From: Ilyonectria destructans
Lineage: Eukaryota; Ascomycota; Sordariomycetes; Hypocreales; Nectriaceae
Length of the DNA: 64,000 nucleotides
Reading direction: 5' to 3'
NCBI GenBank assembly: GCA_020740775.1
Contig: JAHEWK010000002.1
Location: 620,001 to 684,000, forward strand
A program made the position numbers and the translations under genes. This document shows positions 1 through 11,404 of this stretch, one piece after another. The notes under the pieces were generated by a model that saw nothing but the letters and a program-made list of their open reading frames with translations, did not search any database and was not told where the DNA came from. How positions within the stretch are numbered: the stretch's first letter is position 1; each line of letters begins with the position of its first letter.

Positions 1-114
1 TTTGCCGAAACTTCAGGCCAAGATATAAACTGTCGGCCCCGAGCCGACATCGCGAAGGAACCAAGTTTCACGGAATCCTTGTCATTTTTCCGTTCCCACT
101 CCGCACCGCTCACC

Positions 115-1002
115 ATGTCCGACGCACTCGAAGATGTCCGCCCGATGTTCGATCTGGGCAAGCGTAATTACGTTGTCACAGGAGGAGCCCAGGGCATTGG
201 GTTTGCTGTGACGCGCGCCATTTGTGAGATGGGCGGCAACGTCGCTGTCATGGATATCCAAGAAAAGCCCGTCGAGGAGTTCAACACTCTCAGCACAAAG
301 TTCGGTGCAAAGACTGTCTACATTCGGACCGATGTCACAGATGAGTCAAGCCTGACCAGCGCTTTCACTCGGGCATTGGAGGAGCTGGGATCTATTGATG
401 GATGCGTGCCTTGTGCGGGGATCGCCATTGACAAGCCGTTTGTGGATCAAACCTGGGACGAGTTCACACGAATCCAGAACATCAACGTAAGCTCAGCCAA
501 CGTGCCTCAGTCTTTGTACTACGTGCAGTGCTAATACTCAAGACAGGTACGGGGCACATTCTTCACAGCACAGATGGTTGCCAAGCACCTGATTGGAAGA
601 GGCTCAGGTGGCAGCATGGTTCTCATTGCCTCGCAGTCAGCCCACATCGGGCTACCAGGATACCGGATGGCAGCCTACAACGCGTCCAAGGGCGGCGTGA
701 TGATGCTGTCAAAGGCCCTGGCTGTTGAGCTGGCACCCCACAACATCCGCGTCAACACTATCTCACCAGGGTTTGTCGACTCTGACATGACGCGAGATGT
801 GAGGGAGTCTAAGAGCAAGCGGGAGGGTGAGCAAATGTGGCTCTCGCCTCCCATGAAGCGACTGAGCACACAGAATGACCTCACAGGTGCTGTTATTTAC
901 CTGCTAAGTAGCGCTTCCCGTTTTACCACTGCGGCAGACATCCCGATCACTGGAGGTCTCCATGCTGGTACCATTGATGGCTTAATTAGTTATGACCAAT
1001 GA
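115..1002 (+). CDS. Short-chain dehydrogenase/reductase (classical SDR)
   Basis: Two exons, 115..486 and 547..1002, give 275 aa; the 60-nt intron has a GTAAGC donor, a CTAATAC branch site and a CAG acceptor. ATG 115 sits in a CACCATG context; upstream in-frame codons are not ATG. The Rossmann signature TGGAQGIG is near residue 22, a degenerate CAG replaces the usual NAG loop, catalytic Ser lies in LIASQS, and the YNASK active site follows. A PG motif (ISPGFVDSDM) is present. Full length for a cytosolic NAD(P)H-dependent classical SDR. It looks closest to the sorbose/mannitol/arabinitol dehydrogenase group, but the substrate cannot be read from sequence. It converges on the Zn2Cys6 gene, and the MFS gene lies beyond that, suggesting one small metabolic cluster. 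Confidence 0.93.
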
Positions 1003-1385
1003 ACTATATAATGGTACAGCAGGCTTTGGCATGTTTCAAGGATTGAAACACGCTGAATGAGACTTGATATATCGTTTTTCTCAGCTCTAAGATTTGTCAT
1101 CTCTTCTTGCGTCATACTTCAAGGCCATATGAGTTCACAATTAGAATGAATGAACCTTCATCCAAGCCGACAGAGCACGGCAGCCAGGGATGAATTATAG
1201 GCAAGAATGGCATCCGAAACAGAGTTATTGTGAGCCCATCGTACGATATTAGGTCTAAGCAAGATGGGTATAATGGTAACACCAGCTAGTACGGCAGCCA
1301 GGGGAGAGCGAACGGGGTCTCCGTGCGGGCTGGGCCAGATGCTGTATAATATCTGTAAAATGTGTACCCAAAGCTTGCCCTACCA
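1003..1385. other. Convergent intergenic region
   Basis: This 383-bp stretch lies between the converging 3' ends of the SDR and regulator genes. I see only AT-rich 3' UTR-like sequence and no further gene. Confidence 0.6.
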
Positions 1386-3928
1386 TCAGTCATGAAAGTC
1401 CTCATATAGGAACATGCTAGGACTTCCAAACTCCTCAACATAGATTCCAGCCACAAACTCCTCCCACATTCTCCATGACTGATCCGACACGTCCATCAGG
1501 GGAGGCGTGCCTGTAGGGATATCAGTGGCCATTTCAGACGGGGTTTCCAAGGACAGCGGAGTCTGGTTGCACACCAGCGGCGGCGTCAATAAAACAGCCG
1601 CTGCCCCAGTTGCCAGTTCAGAGCTGGGAGTTGAAATGGTGTCTGAAAGTCCAGTCAAGTCTGCCACTGGTCTCTCACGTGGACTCTCTCCCGAATCACA
1701 ACCGGCTTCTAATAGCAGAGCCAGCCTTTCACGCGTACGGCGCATTAACTTTGCTAATGGTCCCTGTAGCACCCCGTCGTTATGTTTCGCGATAGCATCT
1801 TGATGGCGTTGGTACGACGCCTCAACCAGTGGCCAGACACGGCGCAAAAGGGCCGTGTCATCGCAGACGTAGCACTCGGCAAAGGCAATTGCCAGAGTGT
1901 GCCATGGAATGCTCACGCACCAGCGAAACCCCTCTCCTCGTGGATCGGTATGCATCAGCTGCGCCTTCTCAAGGACAGTCAACGTTAGACGCAAGAGCTC
2001 CGTGTGGTCTTCCATGCGAGGGGGTGGTGCTTGGCCGGCCTTGGGTTTTAGTGGGCGTAGGGCTGAAAGCCGCAATGCTGCCACGAAGCACTGCGTGTTG
2101 TGCCATGTGAACCAAGCGTATGGAGACGATTCCGGGTCGCAGAACCGCAAGAGGGTAAACGCCTGTTGCTCGAAGAGTTGTAAGTGCTGCAGTTGTACAT
2201 CTGCCTCTGACACACTGGATGAAGGTGCCATTCTTCCACTGTCGCCATCCCTAGTCTCAGCTGCGCTTTTCTCCCTTTGCAAAGTCGATATAGTCAACCG
2301 CCCACTTGGCATCGCGTGGTAGGTGACAAGCGAAAGTGTCATGTCCGTTAGCTCTTCCCTATCCGGGATTTTGGCTTTTGTTGTTGGCCCAAAATCACAG
2401 TCATTGATGTGTGCTGGTGCTATCCAATCTCCAGCATCATCTGGGTCTGTAAGCGGTGCAGAGGCTTGTCCGAAACATGCCTGGAGATCCATGACACATA
2501 TGGCGAACCAAAGCCGCTTTCGCATCTGCTCGTTGAAGAATGTCTCGTCTTGTCCCGTTTCCTTCCTCCTGGCCGGTTGGAGGCAGAGGGATTTTGCAAT
2601 TCTCACAGCCACTGCTATCAAGGTCCACACATCTCTGCTTCGTTCTTCTGCTCTCCTCCCAACCTAGTTCGACGAAGTGGTGAATGTTAGATCCTCCGTT
2701 TCTGTTGTTTGATGAAAAGGGAAAGTGCCTACCAGATACAGGGCAAAGGCCTGCAGAACAGTGATGTCCTTGGTCGAGAGGAGGCAGGACTTCTCAAGTG
2801 CGGCCTCACATGCACTCCGGCAATCTGCCACGAGGATGGCCTTACTGGTGTGAAACAATGTCGAGCACTGGTTTTCAGTCATAGAGCAAGCTGCAGAGTA
2901 GCAAACTGCTGAGCTCAGAGCCTCAGCCGATGCATAGGAATCCAAATGTGCCAGATATTCTTCCCTCTGTAACATCCATCTGCTCAGGGTTGGCCGATGG
3001 AGGATCTTGATGATTGGGTCAACCTGTCGAAGATATACTCGACAGAGTTCGCCCGCAGCCGCCTTGTCGCGAAAGATAGCAACTGGACCTAGGGGTATAT
3101 CTTGTGGGATGGACGATCCACTGTTTAAACTGCACAAACCCAACACCCTCATGCGGCCTGTAGCCGAAATTGCCCGGCTGGAGTCAAGTGCTGGCAATTT
3201 GTCCAGCCCGATCTCACCTGGACCTGAATCTACCACGCGACGAATATGATGTATCTTATCAGTGACGGGTTAGCGAATCAATTTCCATATGCTTGTTTTC
3301 CCAATATTTCGTGAATGCGACTTTTCCTACCTCTTCAGCCAAGTCCCCCCAAGAAGGACCACGTCGTTGTGCCAAGCACCCGTCCTTCTCGCTGTTTTCC
3401 GAAGTTACTGGGCTCGGAATCACATTCTCTGCGCACACAGAATTCTCCAATGGCGTATCTGCATCTTCGAGTGACTGTGGCCAGGATTTAGAATCCCTCC
3501 TCGACCCAAACTTTGGCAACTTGAAGGATGGAGTACGCATCTGAACGCACCTGCTCTCGGCTCCCCCCGAACATGGTGTTCGCCCTCGATGAACCTATAG
3601 AATTAACACCGGCTTCAAGCCTGCGATGGGTCTTGTGATTGAGGTTCTCATCGATGGAGGTAGTTGCATGGACGCGCGAGTGGGCGGTCAGCGGCGTCTG
3701 CTGCGGTGACGCTCTATGGGAGCGGTGCACATGGCGACCGCGAGGCAGTCGCAGCCGTTGAATCGGAACGCAAACGACTCCAGATGAAGCGCAATTGGAA
3801 CACGGCTTGAGTTTGTCGCATTTGACCTTGCGTTCGCGACAAAGCTCGCAGCTAAGTTGTGGTGTCGTCGGACCCTTTCGCTGGCTTGGATGTCCTGCGC
3901 TGGTCGCATTTGTCCTGCGTTTCTCCAT
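1386..3928 (-). CDS. Zn2Cys6 transcription factor with fungal_trans domain
   Basis: Four exons on the minus strand: 3928..3551, 3474..3331, 3254..2733 and 2663..1386, giving 773 aa. Introns of 76, 76 and 69 nt carry GTGCGT, GTAGGA and GTAGGC donors, and all phases agree. ATG 3928 is chosen because the longer reading begins with GTG. Cysteines at residues 27, 30, 37, 43, 46 and 53 form the C-x2-C-x6-C-x5-C-x2-C-x6-C binuclear cluster. The centre (VYLRQVDPIIKILHRPTL; later ITVLQAFALYL joined to VGRRAEE and LIAVAVRIAKSLCLQ) has the usual spacing of the fungal_trans regulatory domain. It is predicted to be a nuclear DNA-binding regulator. Its start faces the MFS gene across a shared 825-bp region, so co-regulation of the SDR and transporter is a reasonable inference. 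Confidence 0.92.
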
Positions 3929-4753
3929 CAATCTGTTCCCACAAGCCCGGTAATAAATACGATACACGACAAGCTTGTCGCATCCAGTATGGGTCCGATA
4001 TGGTCTGAGATGCAGATGACGTGTTCTTGGATTCGGATTTTAGACCTCTGTAGACGCGAAGGATGAGAGTGGCATCTCACCATCATCGACTGCGGATATA
4101 AGCCGCTCACTCAGCCCCACAAGGCCTTCCCTAAAACAGGCGCATCTATTAGTGTCTGGCGTGGAGTGCAGGGGATCTCGTTCTGTTAAAAGCCGAGCCA
4201 CGTCTTTGAATGGTCCCTCGGATTTTAACACCAACGTCACTCAGATTAGCCTAAATGTAGAGGATGGTGCCTCCCCAGGGCATGCTTGATGACATCTTAA
4301 CCTTGGAAGTCCACATCAGGAGAAGCCTGTCGCTCTTTCACTTCGATTTTGCGCGGCTAATGAAACTGGGACGTCCTAAATCAGAGAAGAGTGTGCACCG
4401 GGCAGACGCTCAGCTTCAAATCACCCAGGCCGGCGTTGTTGGGTATGTCTAGGGGATGAGTCGGATCGTCCCCTTCTTAAAAGCAAATGCAAATTTTCCA
4501 ACAGCCAAATTATTGCCTGGAGAAAACTTAGGAGGTAGTAGTTTCCATTTTATTACGATCGCTTGGCCGGGTTGAGTGTCGTCAGCGCCAATTAGCTCTC
4601 GGGTTTTAATCACCATCAAAATCCGAATAGGCATCACAACATAACAAGGTTGTATATAATGAGCATTAATGTCCCTGTGAAAGTCATCTGAAGTTTGAAA
4701 AAGTCAAACAGAATCAATCATTCATCTATTATTCAACGACACCTTCGACCAGC
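3929..4753. promoter_or_regulatory. Divergent promoter region, regulator/MFS
   Basis: This 825-bp region lies between two divergent start codons. It holds a CGG-N7-CCG inverted triplet at 4093..4105, the kind of site bound by Zn2Cys6 dimers. No convincing coding sequence was seen; the small open frames here lack family features. Confidence 0.5.
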
Positions 4754-6376
4754 ATGTCTCGGGGCGGCAGTAATCCCTCCGAGCCGGAGCAACCACCCTC
4801 TGGAAGTACACCAGAGACAACAAGTGAGAATCAAGATGGACGTACAAAGGAGAGAGATCTGGAAGCAGGAGCCTTGCCCAGAGAAAATCTAGACGGAGCA
4901 CCTGACGACCGAGATCTCGTTACCTGGGAGACACCACAAGACGCTGCAAACCCGAAGAATTGGACGACGAAAGAGAAGATGGTCGTCACCGTCGTCATGT
5001 CCGCATTTACTTTCATCTCACCTGTCTCGTCGTCAATGGTTGCCCCGGCTCTCACAAAGCTCGGTGAGGATCTCGGTATGCAGAAAGAGATCGAAATGGA
5101 AATGGCTCTCTCCATCTTCATCCTCGGGTATGCCCTTGGGCCGCTCTTTTTCGGTCCCATCTCCGAGGTTCTTGGCCGCTCCCGCGTCTTGCAGTTCAGT
5201 AATCTTTTTTATCTGATCTGGAACCTCAGCTGTGGATTCGCGCGGACAAAAGCTGAGTTCTTTGTGTTTCGCTTCCTTGCTGGCATCGGCGGAAGCGCGC
5301 CTCTTGCCATTGGCGCCGGAGTTATCAGGTAAGACACGTCCATTTATGTGGCATCTCTGGGATTGATCTTTACTGATTCCTCGTGTCACATATTTAGTGA
5401 CTGTTGGTCTCCAGAAGAACGTGGGAAAGCTGTTGGCATTTACAGTCTTGGCCCGATGCTTGGGCCTGTCGTCGGACCTGTCGCGGCCGGCTTCATTGCC
5501 GAGAGAACGACGTGGCGTTGGGTTTTCTGGTCGACCAGTATTGCGGCTGGAATCATCCAGGTAGCTGGCTTGGTCTGGTTGCGGGAGACATATGCGCCAA
5601 TTCTTCTGTGGAGAAAACGAGAGCGTCTTGTCAAAGAGACTGGCAACCAGAAGCTGCACACTGGCCAAGACGCGACAAAAAGTCTACCGAGCACCGTCGG
5701 CGATGCCTTGGTGCGGCCGGCTCGTATGCTCGCAACGCAACCAATCGTCCAGGCCATCGCGCTGTACATGGCCTATCTTTTCGGGGTAACCTACTTGATC
5801 ACGGTAACGTTTCCTGTCGTCTGGACCGACGTGTACGGTGAGAGCCTCGGCATCAGCGGGCTCAACTTCATCTCGTTAGCAGTCGGTAGCATATTCGGCG
5901 CCATGGTCAGCATACGCTTTGTAGATCGTATCTATCGTCGTCTGAAGGAGGAAAACGGAGGTGTCGGGCGCCCCGAGTTCCGCGTCCCGTCCATGTTTGT
6001 CGGATCGGTTCTCGTCCCCATCGGACTGTTCTGGTACGGCTGGAGCGTACAGGGCCACGTTCACTGGATCATGCCCAACATTGGCATCTCCATCTTCGTC
6101 GCCGGGACATTGGTTTGCTTGCAAGGCATGCAGGGATACGTCATCGACAGCTACAGCCGCTTCGCTGCCAGCGGTCTCGCCGCCGCAGTTGTACTCCGAA
6201 GTCTGGCTGGCTTCGCCTTTCCACTGTTTGCCCCGTACCTGTATCAGCGCCTCGACTATGGATGGGGTACCAGTGTCCTGGCTTTCATTAGTATCGCCAT
6301 TGGAATCCCGGCTCCATTTCTCTTCTATTTTTTTGGGGCAAGATTGCGCGCTATGTCAAAATTTGCCGCTGGGTAA
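4754..6376 (+). CDS. MFS multidrug-type transporter (DHA1 class)
   Basis: Exons 4754..5328 and 5398..6376 give 517 aa; the 69-nt intron starts GTAAGA and ends TTTAG, and the join reads through VISDCW. A polar N-terminal tail of about 75 residues is followed by about 12 hydrophobic segments. MFS loop motif A is degenerate (FGPISEVLGRSRV), and motif C-like sequence LGPMLGPVVGP marks the drug/H+ antiporter group. Length matches fungal DHA1 exporters such as the FLR1/polyamine type. Expected in the plasma membrane exporting small molecules by proton exchange; the substrate is unknown. It is divergent from the Zn2Cys6 gene and close to the SDR, which suits a self-protection or product-export role. 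Confidence 0.93.
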
Positions 6377-6643
6377 ATTGTCACGGACGATCACGGAATC
6401 CTCTAACCGATAGACTTAGGATACAGACACCAACGACGGGACATTGGCACGCTTAGCAATTTAAGTCAGCCGCACCCCAATCATAGCAAGTTTACATCTC
6501 CCGCTCCAAAGCGGTTGGGGCATGTTTGACTTCAATCAACTGTACTAGCTTGCATATTTCTGATCCTGTCGCTGTAAAGCGCCCAACTCTTGTTTGTTGC
6601 ATCCTCTCGCTGACCCCTTTTCCCCCATCATCTCCTCCAAACC
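6377..6643. other. Intergenic spacer
   Basis: Short spacer with a pyrimidine-rich run before the next ATG. Nothing else was seen. Confidence 0.5.
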
Positions 6644-7620
6644 ATGGCCGACTCTTCTCCATCGCCCGACGAGGGCCGACTGCTGCCCACGAAACGACGG
6701 CGTGGCGAACGAAGCCCAAGCTCGACGCGGGGGAGCAAAGGGCGTAGGATCGAAGACGGCTTGACCTCTTAGGATCCCTTCGTGGCCACTCGGGGATGCT
6801 CGACGACGCCCGGCTTATTCAGAGGCTGTCTCCGCGTCGTCTCGGCTCCCGGAACCCGGAGCATCCGTTCTCTGGTTAAGGATTCCGGCCCGAGCCTCTC
6901 GCCGCCCCTCCCGTCGTTGATCATCCTGGAGAACGTCGAGGAGTCGGCATCTCGGCCAGCCACGTCGCGGCTCGTCATTCCTCGCCAACTGACATTTCGC
7001 CCAAAGAACGGCCCCAACCAGACGGTCTTGCTCCAGTGGCAGATCATCAAAGAGGCGTACCTCGTGTTTGTGGCTCTCCCAGACTACCGCCTCACCGTTG
7101 ACTGGTTCCGGAACCGCGTGCTCGAGCGACACGCGCCCGTCGAGTACCGCAAGCCGGAGCTGGTTATTGACATCAGTGTCACCTTGGACGTGGGCATCAT
7201 CTCCAGTAAGTGTTGTCAGACCTTCCATTAGATGCTGCGCCTAATCCTACGCACCTAGATTGTCTCGACGAGGTGGCACACTACCACTTCGACTGCGCCG
7301 GTCCCCCCCTTCAGATGCCGGCCACGTCGTCCTCCTCAAGACGCTCTCCTAGGACATGGTCTCGTGCACTCGGCTGTCGATCCGCCACCGCGACGACGGG
7401 GTGCCGCGACTGGAGACAGCTGGTGGAGGAGGAGACGATGATCCAGCTCAAGGAGCACGTCGCGCTGTACAATGTGGAAATGACCATTTGGCTGGGGAGA
7501 GCTGTGTTCCAGGCTTCGCAGGACGTCGGCGGCAGCGCTGTTTATGCTTGCCGGGACAGCTACGCGGACGAGTTCAAGGGGGCGGACGAGGTTATGGCGC
7601 AGATATCTGCTCTGCTGTAA
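6644..7620 (+). pseudogene. Unrecognised gene, probably disrupted
   Basis: ATG 6644 (ACCATGG context, pyrimidine-rich leader) opens a frame beginning MADSSPSPDEGRLLPTKRRR. An in-frame TAG at 6770..6772 interrupts it, and the same frame then stays open to 7205. A clean 53-nt intron (7206..7258; GTAAGT donor, CTAATCC branch, CTAG acceptor) joins to a frame ending at 7620. Around 7310-7430 the more protein-like reading (HVVLLKTLS, then LSIRHRDDGVPRLE) lies in another frame, suggesting one or two small indels. The tail VEEETMIQLKEHVALYNVEM looks helical. I recognise no family. It could be a live gene with an unmodelled intron, but three irregularities in 1 kb favour decay. Confidence 0.4.
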
Positions 7621-7662
7621 ATAGTGTGCGAGTAGTAGAGGCAAGCTACCTAGGATACATGT

Positions 7663-8848
7663 CTACGTCTCTATTGCTTCCCGGCTGTAGCATCGCTCGA
7701 TCCCACATCGACACGCCTCAGGAGACTGGCTCCAATACGACCTCCCGTAGTCGACCTCGACCCAACTCCCGGGCTCGATGACCTTGACGGCCTTGATCAT
7801 GACCCGCCAGCCCCCCGACACCTTCATGCTCTCCAGACAGGCGTTGGGCTCGCACGCGTGGTTAACCTTGCGCGACCAGTTGCCGTAGTGTCGCGGGTGA
7901 ATCGTACACGCGGCCACGCCTCTCCCACTGGAGGCCAGGTCGTAGCGGTGCAGCTCGGCCGCATATCCGTCGTCGTAGTGGTCTAGCGGCGCCAGCTCGC
8001 CGACGAACTCGCCCACCAGGTCGCCTGCATCGTAGCGCTGAGAGGCCTGGACGCCGTCACCCATGTTGTCTGAAGGGACGACCCTTGGACAGGGGCCGGA
8101 GCGGATTCAAGTCGTGATGCAGTCGCAGCATGAGCCGCTGCAGAGGTCGCATTGCTTGTCGCTGGCGACTCTCGACGGATCCTCCATTTGGGGGTCGATG
8201 CGGAAGGGCGCTCGCCAGTTGTCGAACTTGGACGGAGTCCAGAGGTTGGCCTGGATCTCCGTAGACGGGAGCAGCGGTGAGCCACCTTCGTCTCGCTCCA
8301 TCCAGGACGTGTTGGGGTGGGAGGGCGCGTGTCTCTTCCTCCGTAGCGTTCGTCTTCCATCCGGCTTGTCGGGCTTGAGGTAGGCGTAGCACTCCTTGAG
8401 GCGGCCGTTGCCGTGGAAGTATCGCGGAAGACCAGCCACACGACGGCCGGCGAGAGGTCCCTTGGCGAAGACGCCGCCGTGATGCCTGAGCCTGGCCGGC
8501 GTCGACTGCATCATCTGCCGCGCGAGCTCCAAGTCGACCGCCTGGTGCCTCTCGTCCTTGGCTAGGGCCCGTCGATGCGCTCGCGCAGCCAAGCCGACGT
8601 TGAGAGTCGGGTCGATGTCTGAAGGCGTCTATATCCCCGTGTAAGTGAACCGTCCACCGAATAGGAGCCGCCTCGGCGCCAGTTCAACGTACCAAGACGT
8701 GAGATGCCCCGGTGTGCCGCGTAGCAACGTGGCGAGACAGGTGCCACGCCGATCCCAGAACCCGCCGGCCGCATATGCCGCATTGGCGGCCTTGGGTGGT
8801 GTAATGGTGCTGCATGGCGTCGTGAAGGTCGCTTCCAGAGGCTGACAT
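7663..8848 (-). pseudogene. C2H2 finger plus SET-domain protein with an in-frame stop
   Basis: Reading: exon 1 8848..8693, intron 8692..8629 (GTACGT donor, TATAG acceptor), exon 2 8628..7663. Residues 24-45 hold a C2H2-like finger (CGIC, then HLSRHVATRH). Exon 2 has a cysteine-rich pre-SET-like patch (CDLCSGSCCDC), a SET core (GDLVGEFVGEL, the NHACEPNA substrate/SAM motif, VEVDYG) and a post-SET CRCG-x3-C. This is the layout of protein-lysine methyltransferases. Codon 226 is TGA (8109..8107), exactly between the pre-SET cysteines and SET; both sides are in the same frame. CGA to TGA, a C-to-T change, would explain it. No intron can remove it without deleting conserved sequence. A sequencing error is the alternative. 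As given, a 225-aa protein without SET would be made. Confidence 0.75.
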
Positions 8849-9241
8849 GGCCCCTAACGGCCCATACGACCACTCAGTACCACTGTGGTGTGATCTGGGC
8901 TGCAGTGACTCAAGTGCAGTGAAACTGTTGCATCGTGTAGTATGGGACTGCATGTTCTTTTTTGGGTTGTGTCCCTGGCTGGGTAACCATCTCGGTGACA
9001 CAGTCACACAAAGGGGAGATTGCACTCGCAGGGATCAACCGCGGCTTCACGTCGTCCAAGAGAAATAAGACACGTAAGCAAGGAAAATGCAACGGCGAGA
9101 CGGACATATGTAGAAATGATGCCTTGGCCGTAATGACGGTGCAGGTGCATCTGTCGACGCATACGAGTTGGATACCCATGTAGATAGATACAACACCAAG
9201 AACCCAAAAAGTTGGCAAAGTTGTAAGCCTTAAAAAACATG

Positions 9242-10060
9242 CCTCGATCGTCAAGACTTGTCCCGATCCCGGCCCCTTTCCGTCGACCACGTTTCCAATG
9301 CCTTCGTCGAGAGTCAGCTCTTCGACTGATGGAGGCGGGAGAGGACGGTTGGTTTTCTTGTTGAGGTGCTTGAGTCTCGGGTTTCTGGTTGACAACTCGT
9401 CGTGTCTCTCGCTCGAGTGAGCCATACGAGGAAACGGCCGCTTCGTGAAACGGTTCGACGTCCTTGATACCTCCAGGCGCGGTGGCAGCGGAAACCTGGA
9501 CTGTAGTTGCAGCCAAAATCTGGGGCGTAGTTGTAGCTGTGGCCTAGCTGCAGCTGTGGCCCCTCCCCGACCAGCCTCACCCTCAGCCTTCTTCTCGCCG
9601 TCTTGATCCCCTCCAAACAAGGAGACATGCGGGTACATGCTTTCCATGCCCTCCGCCACCACTGCCGTCGGGCGTTGAAAGACTTGGCGTTGCCGAGCAA
9701 CCCAGGCGGAAAGTCCAGCTCGCCGTCGGTGGTGCCGCTTGGGGGATAGAGCCGATCCATGACGAGCAGCTCGTGGCCCGTGAAGCCCTGGGTGTTGTCG
9801 GCGTCGCAGTCCGCGTTGTAGAAGCGGTGCAGCTGGCGGCCGCACTCATCGGGGGTGGGGTCATAGTGACGATGCGGGTGTGTCGAGATGCTCTGTCGGC
9901 GGTGTGCGCTTAAAGATAGCTTCTTGAGATGGGTAGTGAGAGGTTGGTGGGAAAGGTAACGAGGAGTGAATGAGTCTTGCAAGGGAGAGACGGCGTTATG
10001 GCCAAGATAGGCCTGGGCGGGTACACTGTATTTCTTCATTTGCATCATACCTACCTTAGG
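9242..10060 (-). pseudogene. Unrecognised, frame-broken gene
   Basis: Three successive frames on the minus strand look like one protein. Frame 1 holds DECGRQLHRFYNADCDAD and HELLVMDRLYPPSGTTDGEL up to about 9690. Frame 2 continues with FQRPTAVVAEGMESMYPHVS to about 9550, and frame 3 with APGGIKDVEPFHEAAVSSYG to about 9300. The first switch is explained by one missing base near 9690; the second lies in a small GCCACAGCT duplication near 9545-9560. No intron signals sit at either switch. I do not recognise the family. Neighbours on both sides are also damaged, which supports decay over annotation error. Confidence 0.3.
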
Positions 10061-10189
10061 CAAGGTAGGCAGTTGAAAAGGAGGTACCTAGACTACATGT
10101 GTTATCCAGTGTGTGCCAGCTCTAAGTCTGTTCCTATTGCCACCTCAGTCTCTAATATCCAATATCACAGTCCCCAACATCCCAAACCC

Positions 10190-11041
10190 TCAAGGCTTCA
10201 TCGTTGTCGTCTCCTCCCAGCAACACAGCCCTGCCAACTTAACCCGCTTCTTCTTCGAAACGGCCCCCTCGCTCTTGATGACGCTGTACTGCGAGAGCAC
10301 AGGCAAGAACACGCGGTCGTACAGCTCACGCAGCTCGTGGGAGGAGAGGATCGACGCCGCCTGCACCAGTATGTCGTTCCACTCCTCGTCGGCCTCGACG
10401 GGCGACAGGGCGATCCCCCGCTCCCGGAGCTCCCAGTAGTCGTTGCGGCGCTGCAACTTGGCGTCGCGGCGGCCGCTGTTGTGGCGCCGCAGCGCGTCTG
10501 TCGCCCGCTCGGCGTACGCGGCCATGATCAGGCTTGTGATGGCATTGGCGTTGCCGTCTAGCGTCGACAGGTCGGTCGGGTGGAAGGGCGCTTTGGACGG
10601 GTCGAGCCCGAGCGTGTCGTAGATTGTGGCCGGCTTGGAGCTGGGATATCGGGCCGCAAGCTTGCGGTGGACGCTGCAGAGCTGAACCATCTGGGGATTC
10701 GAATCGACATTCTCGTATTAGAAGGAATGGGGGGGAAAAGAGGCATTTTCGTGTCCTTTTGGGGTACTCACAGCGGGCGAGAGCGGCTTGTTGGCTATGG
10801 AAGAAGAGCACATCCAAGCAACGGCCAGGAAGACCAGCGAACTTGCGAGGGCAACCCAAAACCGCCTGGGGATGTATTTGACGTCGTAGCCAAAGCCCCC
10901 TAGGTGGAAGCGTCTGGCCGTGTTGTTGAGGGTGACCTGTTTTACAGTGACTTTGAGGCCGAAGTTGCCCGCAGTGTTCTTGCGGCGCCAGGGTTTGGGC
11001 TTCATCTTCTCCATAGGCGCGGATCTTTTCTTTACAAGCAT
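10190..11041 (-). CDS. Single-pass membrane protein with J-like domain lacking HPD
   Basis: Exons 11041..10772 and 10690..10190 give 256 aa; the 81-nt intron has a GTGAGT donor and CCCCAG acceptor, phase 0. ATG 11041 is chosen since the longer frame starts with TTG. A basic N-terminus (MLVKKRSAP) precedes one membrane helix at about residues 61-79 (FWVALASSLVFLAVAWMC). The C-terminal half resembles a J domain: IYDTLGLDPSKAP at the start, a helical AYAERATDALRR section, and SSHELRELYDRVFLP at the end, where DnaJ proteins have R-x2-YD. The diagnostic HPD tripeptide is absent, so Hsp70 activation is not expected. The family assignment is inference. It is divergent from the next gene across 363 bp, including a CCTAGGTA motif near 11213. 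Confidence 0.72.
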
Positions 11042-11404
11042 GGCTGGAGCTGCGAGTGACAAGCAATGTAGCTTCGTGAGGAGAGGATGAAGATGAGAGT
11101 GGCATTCTTTATACAACGGGGCGGCACCGTCAACCGGCTAGCCACCTTTACAAGCCACATTTTCGTTCAGGCAGCGAGCGTGCTATTTCTGATATGTGAC
11201 AAACACTGGCTACCTAGGTATTAAAGCTTGTTAGGGATTAGGTGAGCCGGATCACACTTCGAAGCTGCCCACAAACAAGAGTCTCCCCTTCGTTGGCTTG
11301 TGTTAATATAGGAACCTACCGAGACGAGACGAGTGCGCCTACTCAACATCCTAAGGCTGGCCAACTCGGACAAGTATCCACCTCGAACCGACCTGTTATC
11401 TACG

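Noticed and set aside
5033..5668. 211-aa minus-strand frame opposite the MFS gene
   Set aside because: Crosses the transporter's intron and conserved exons; shadow frame.
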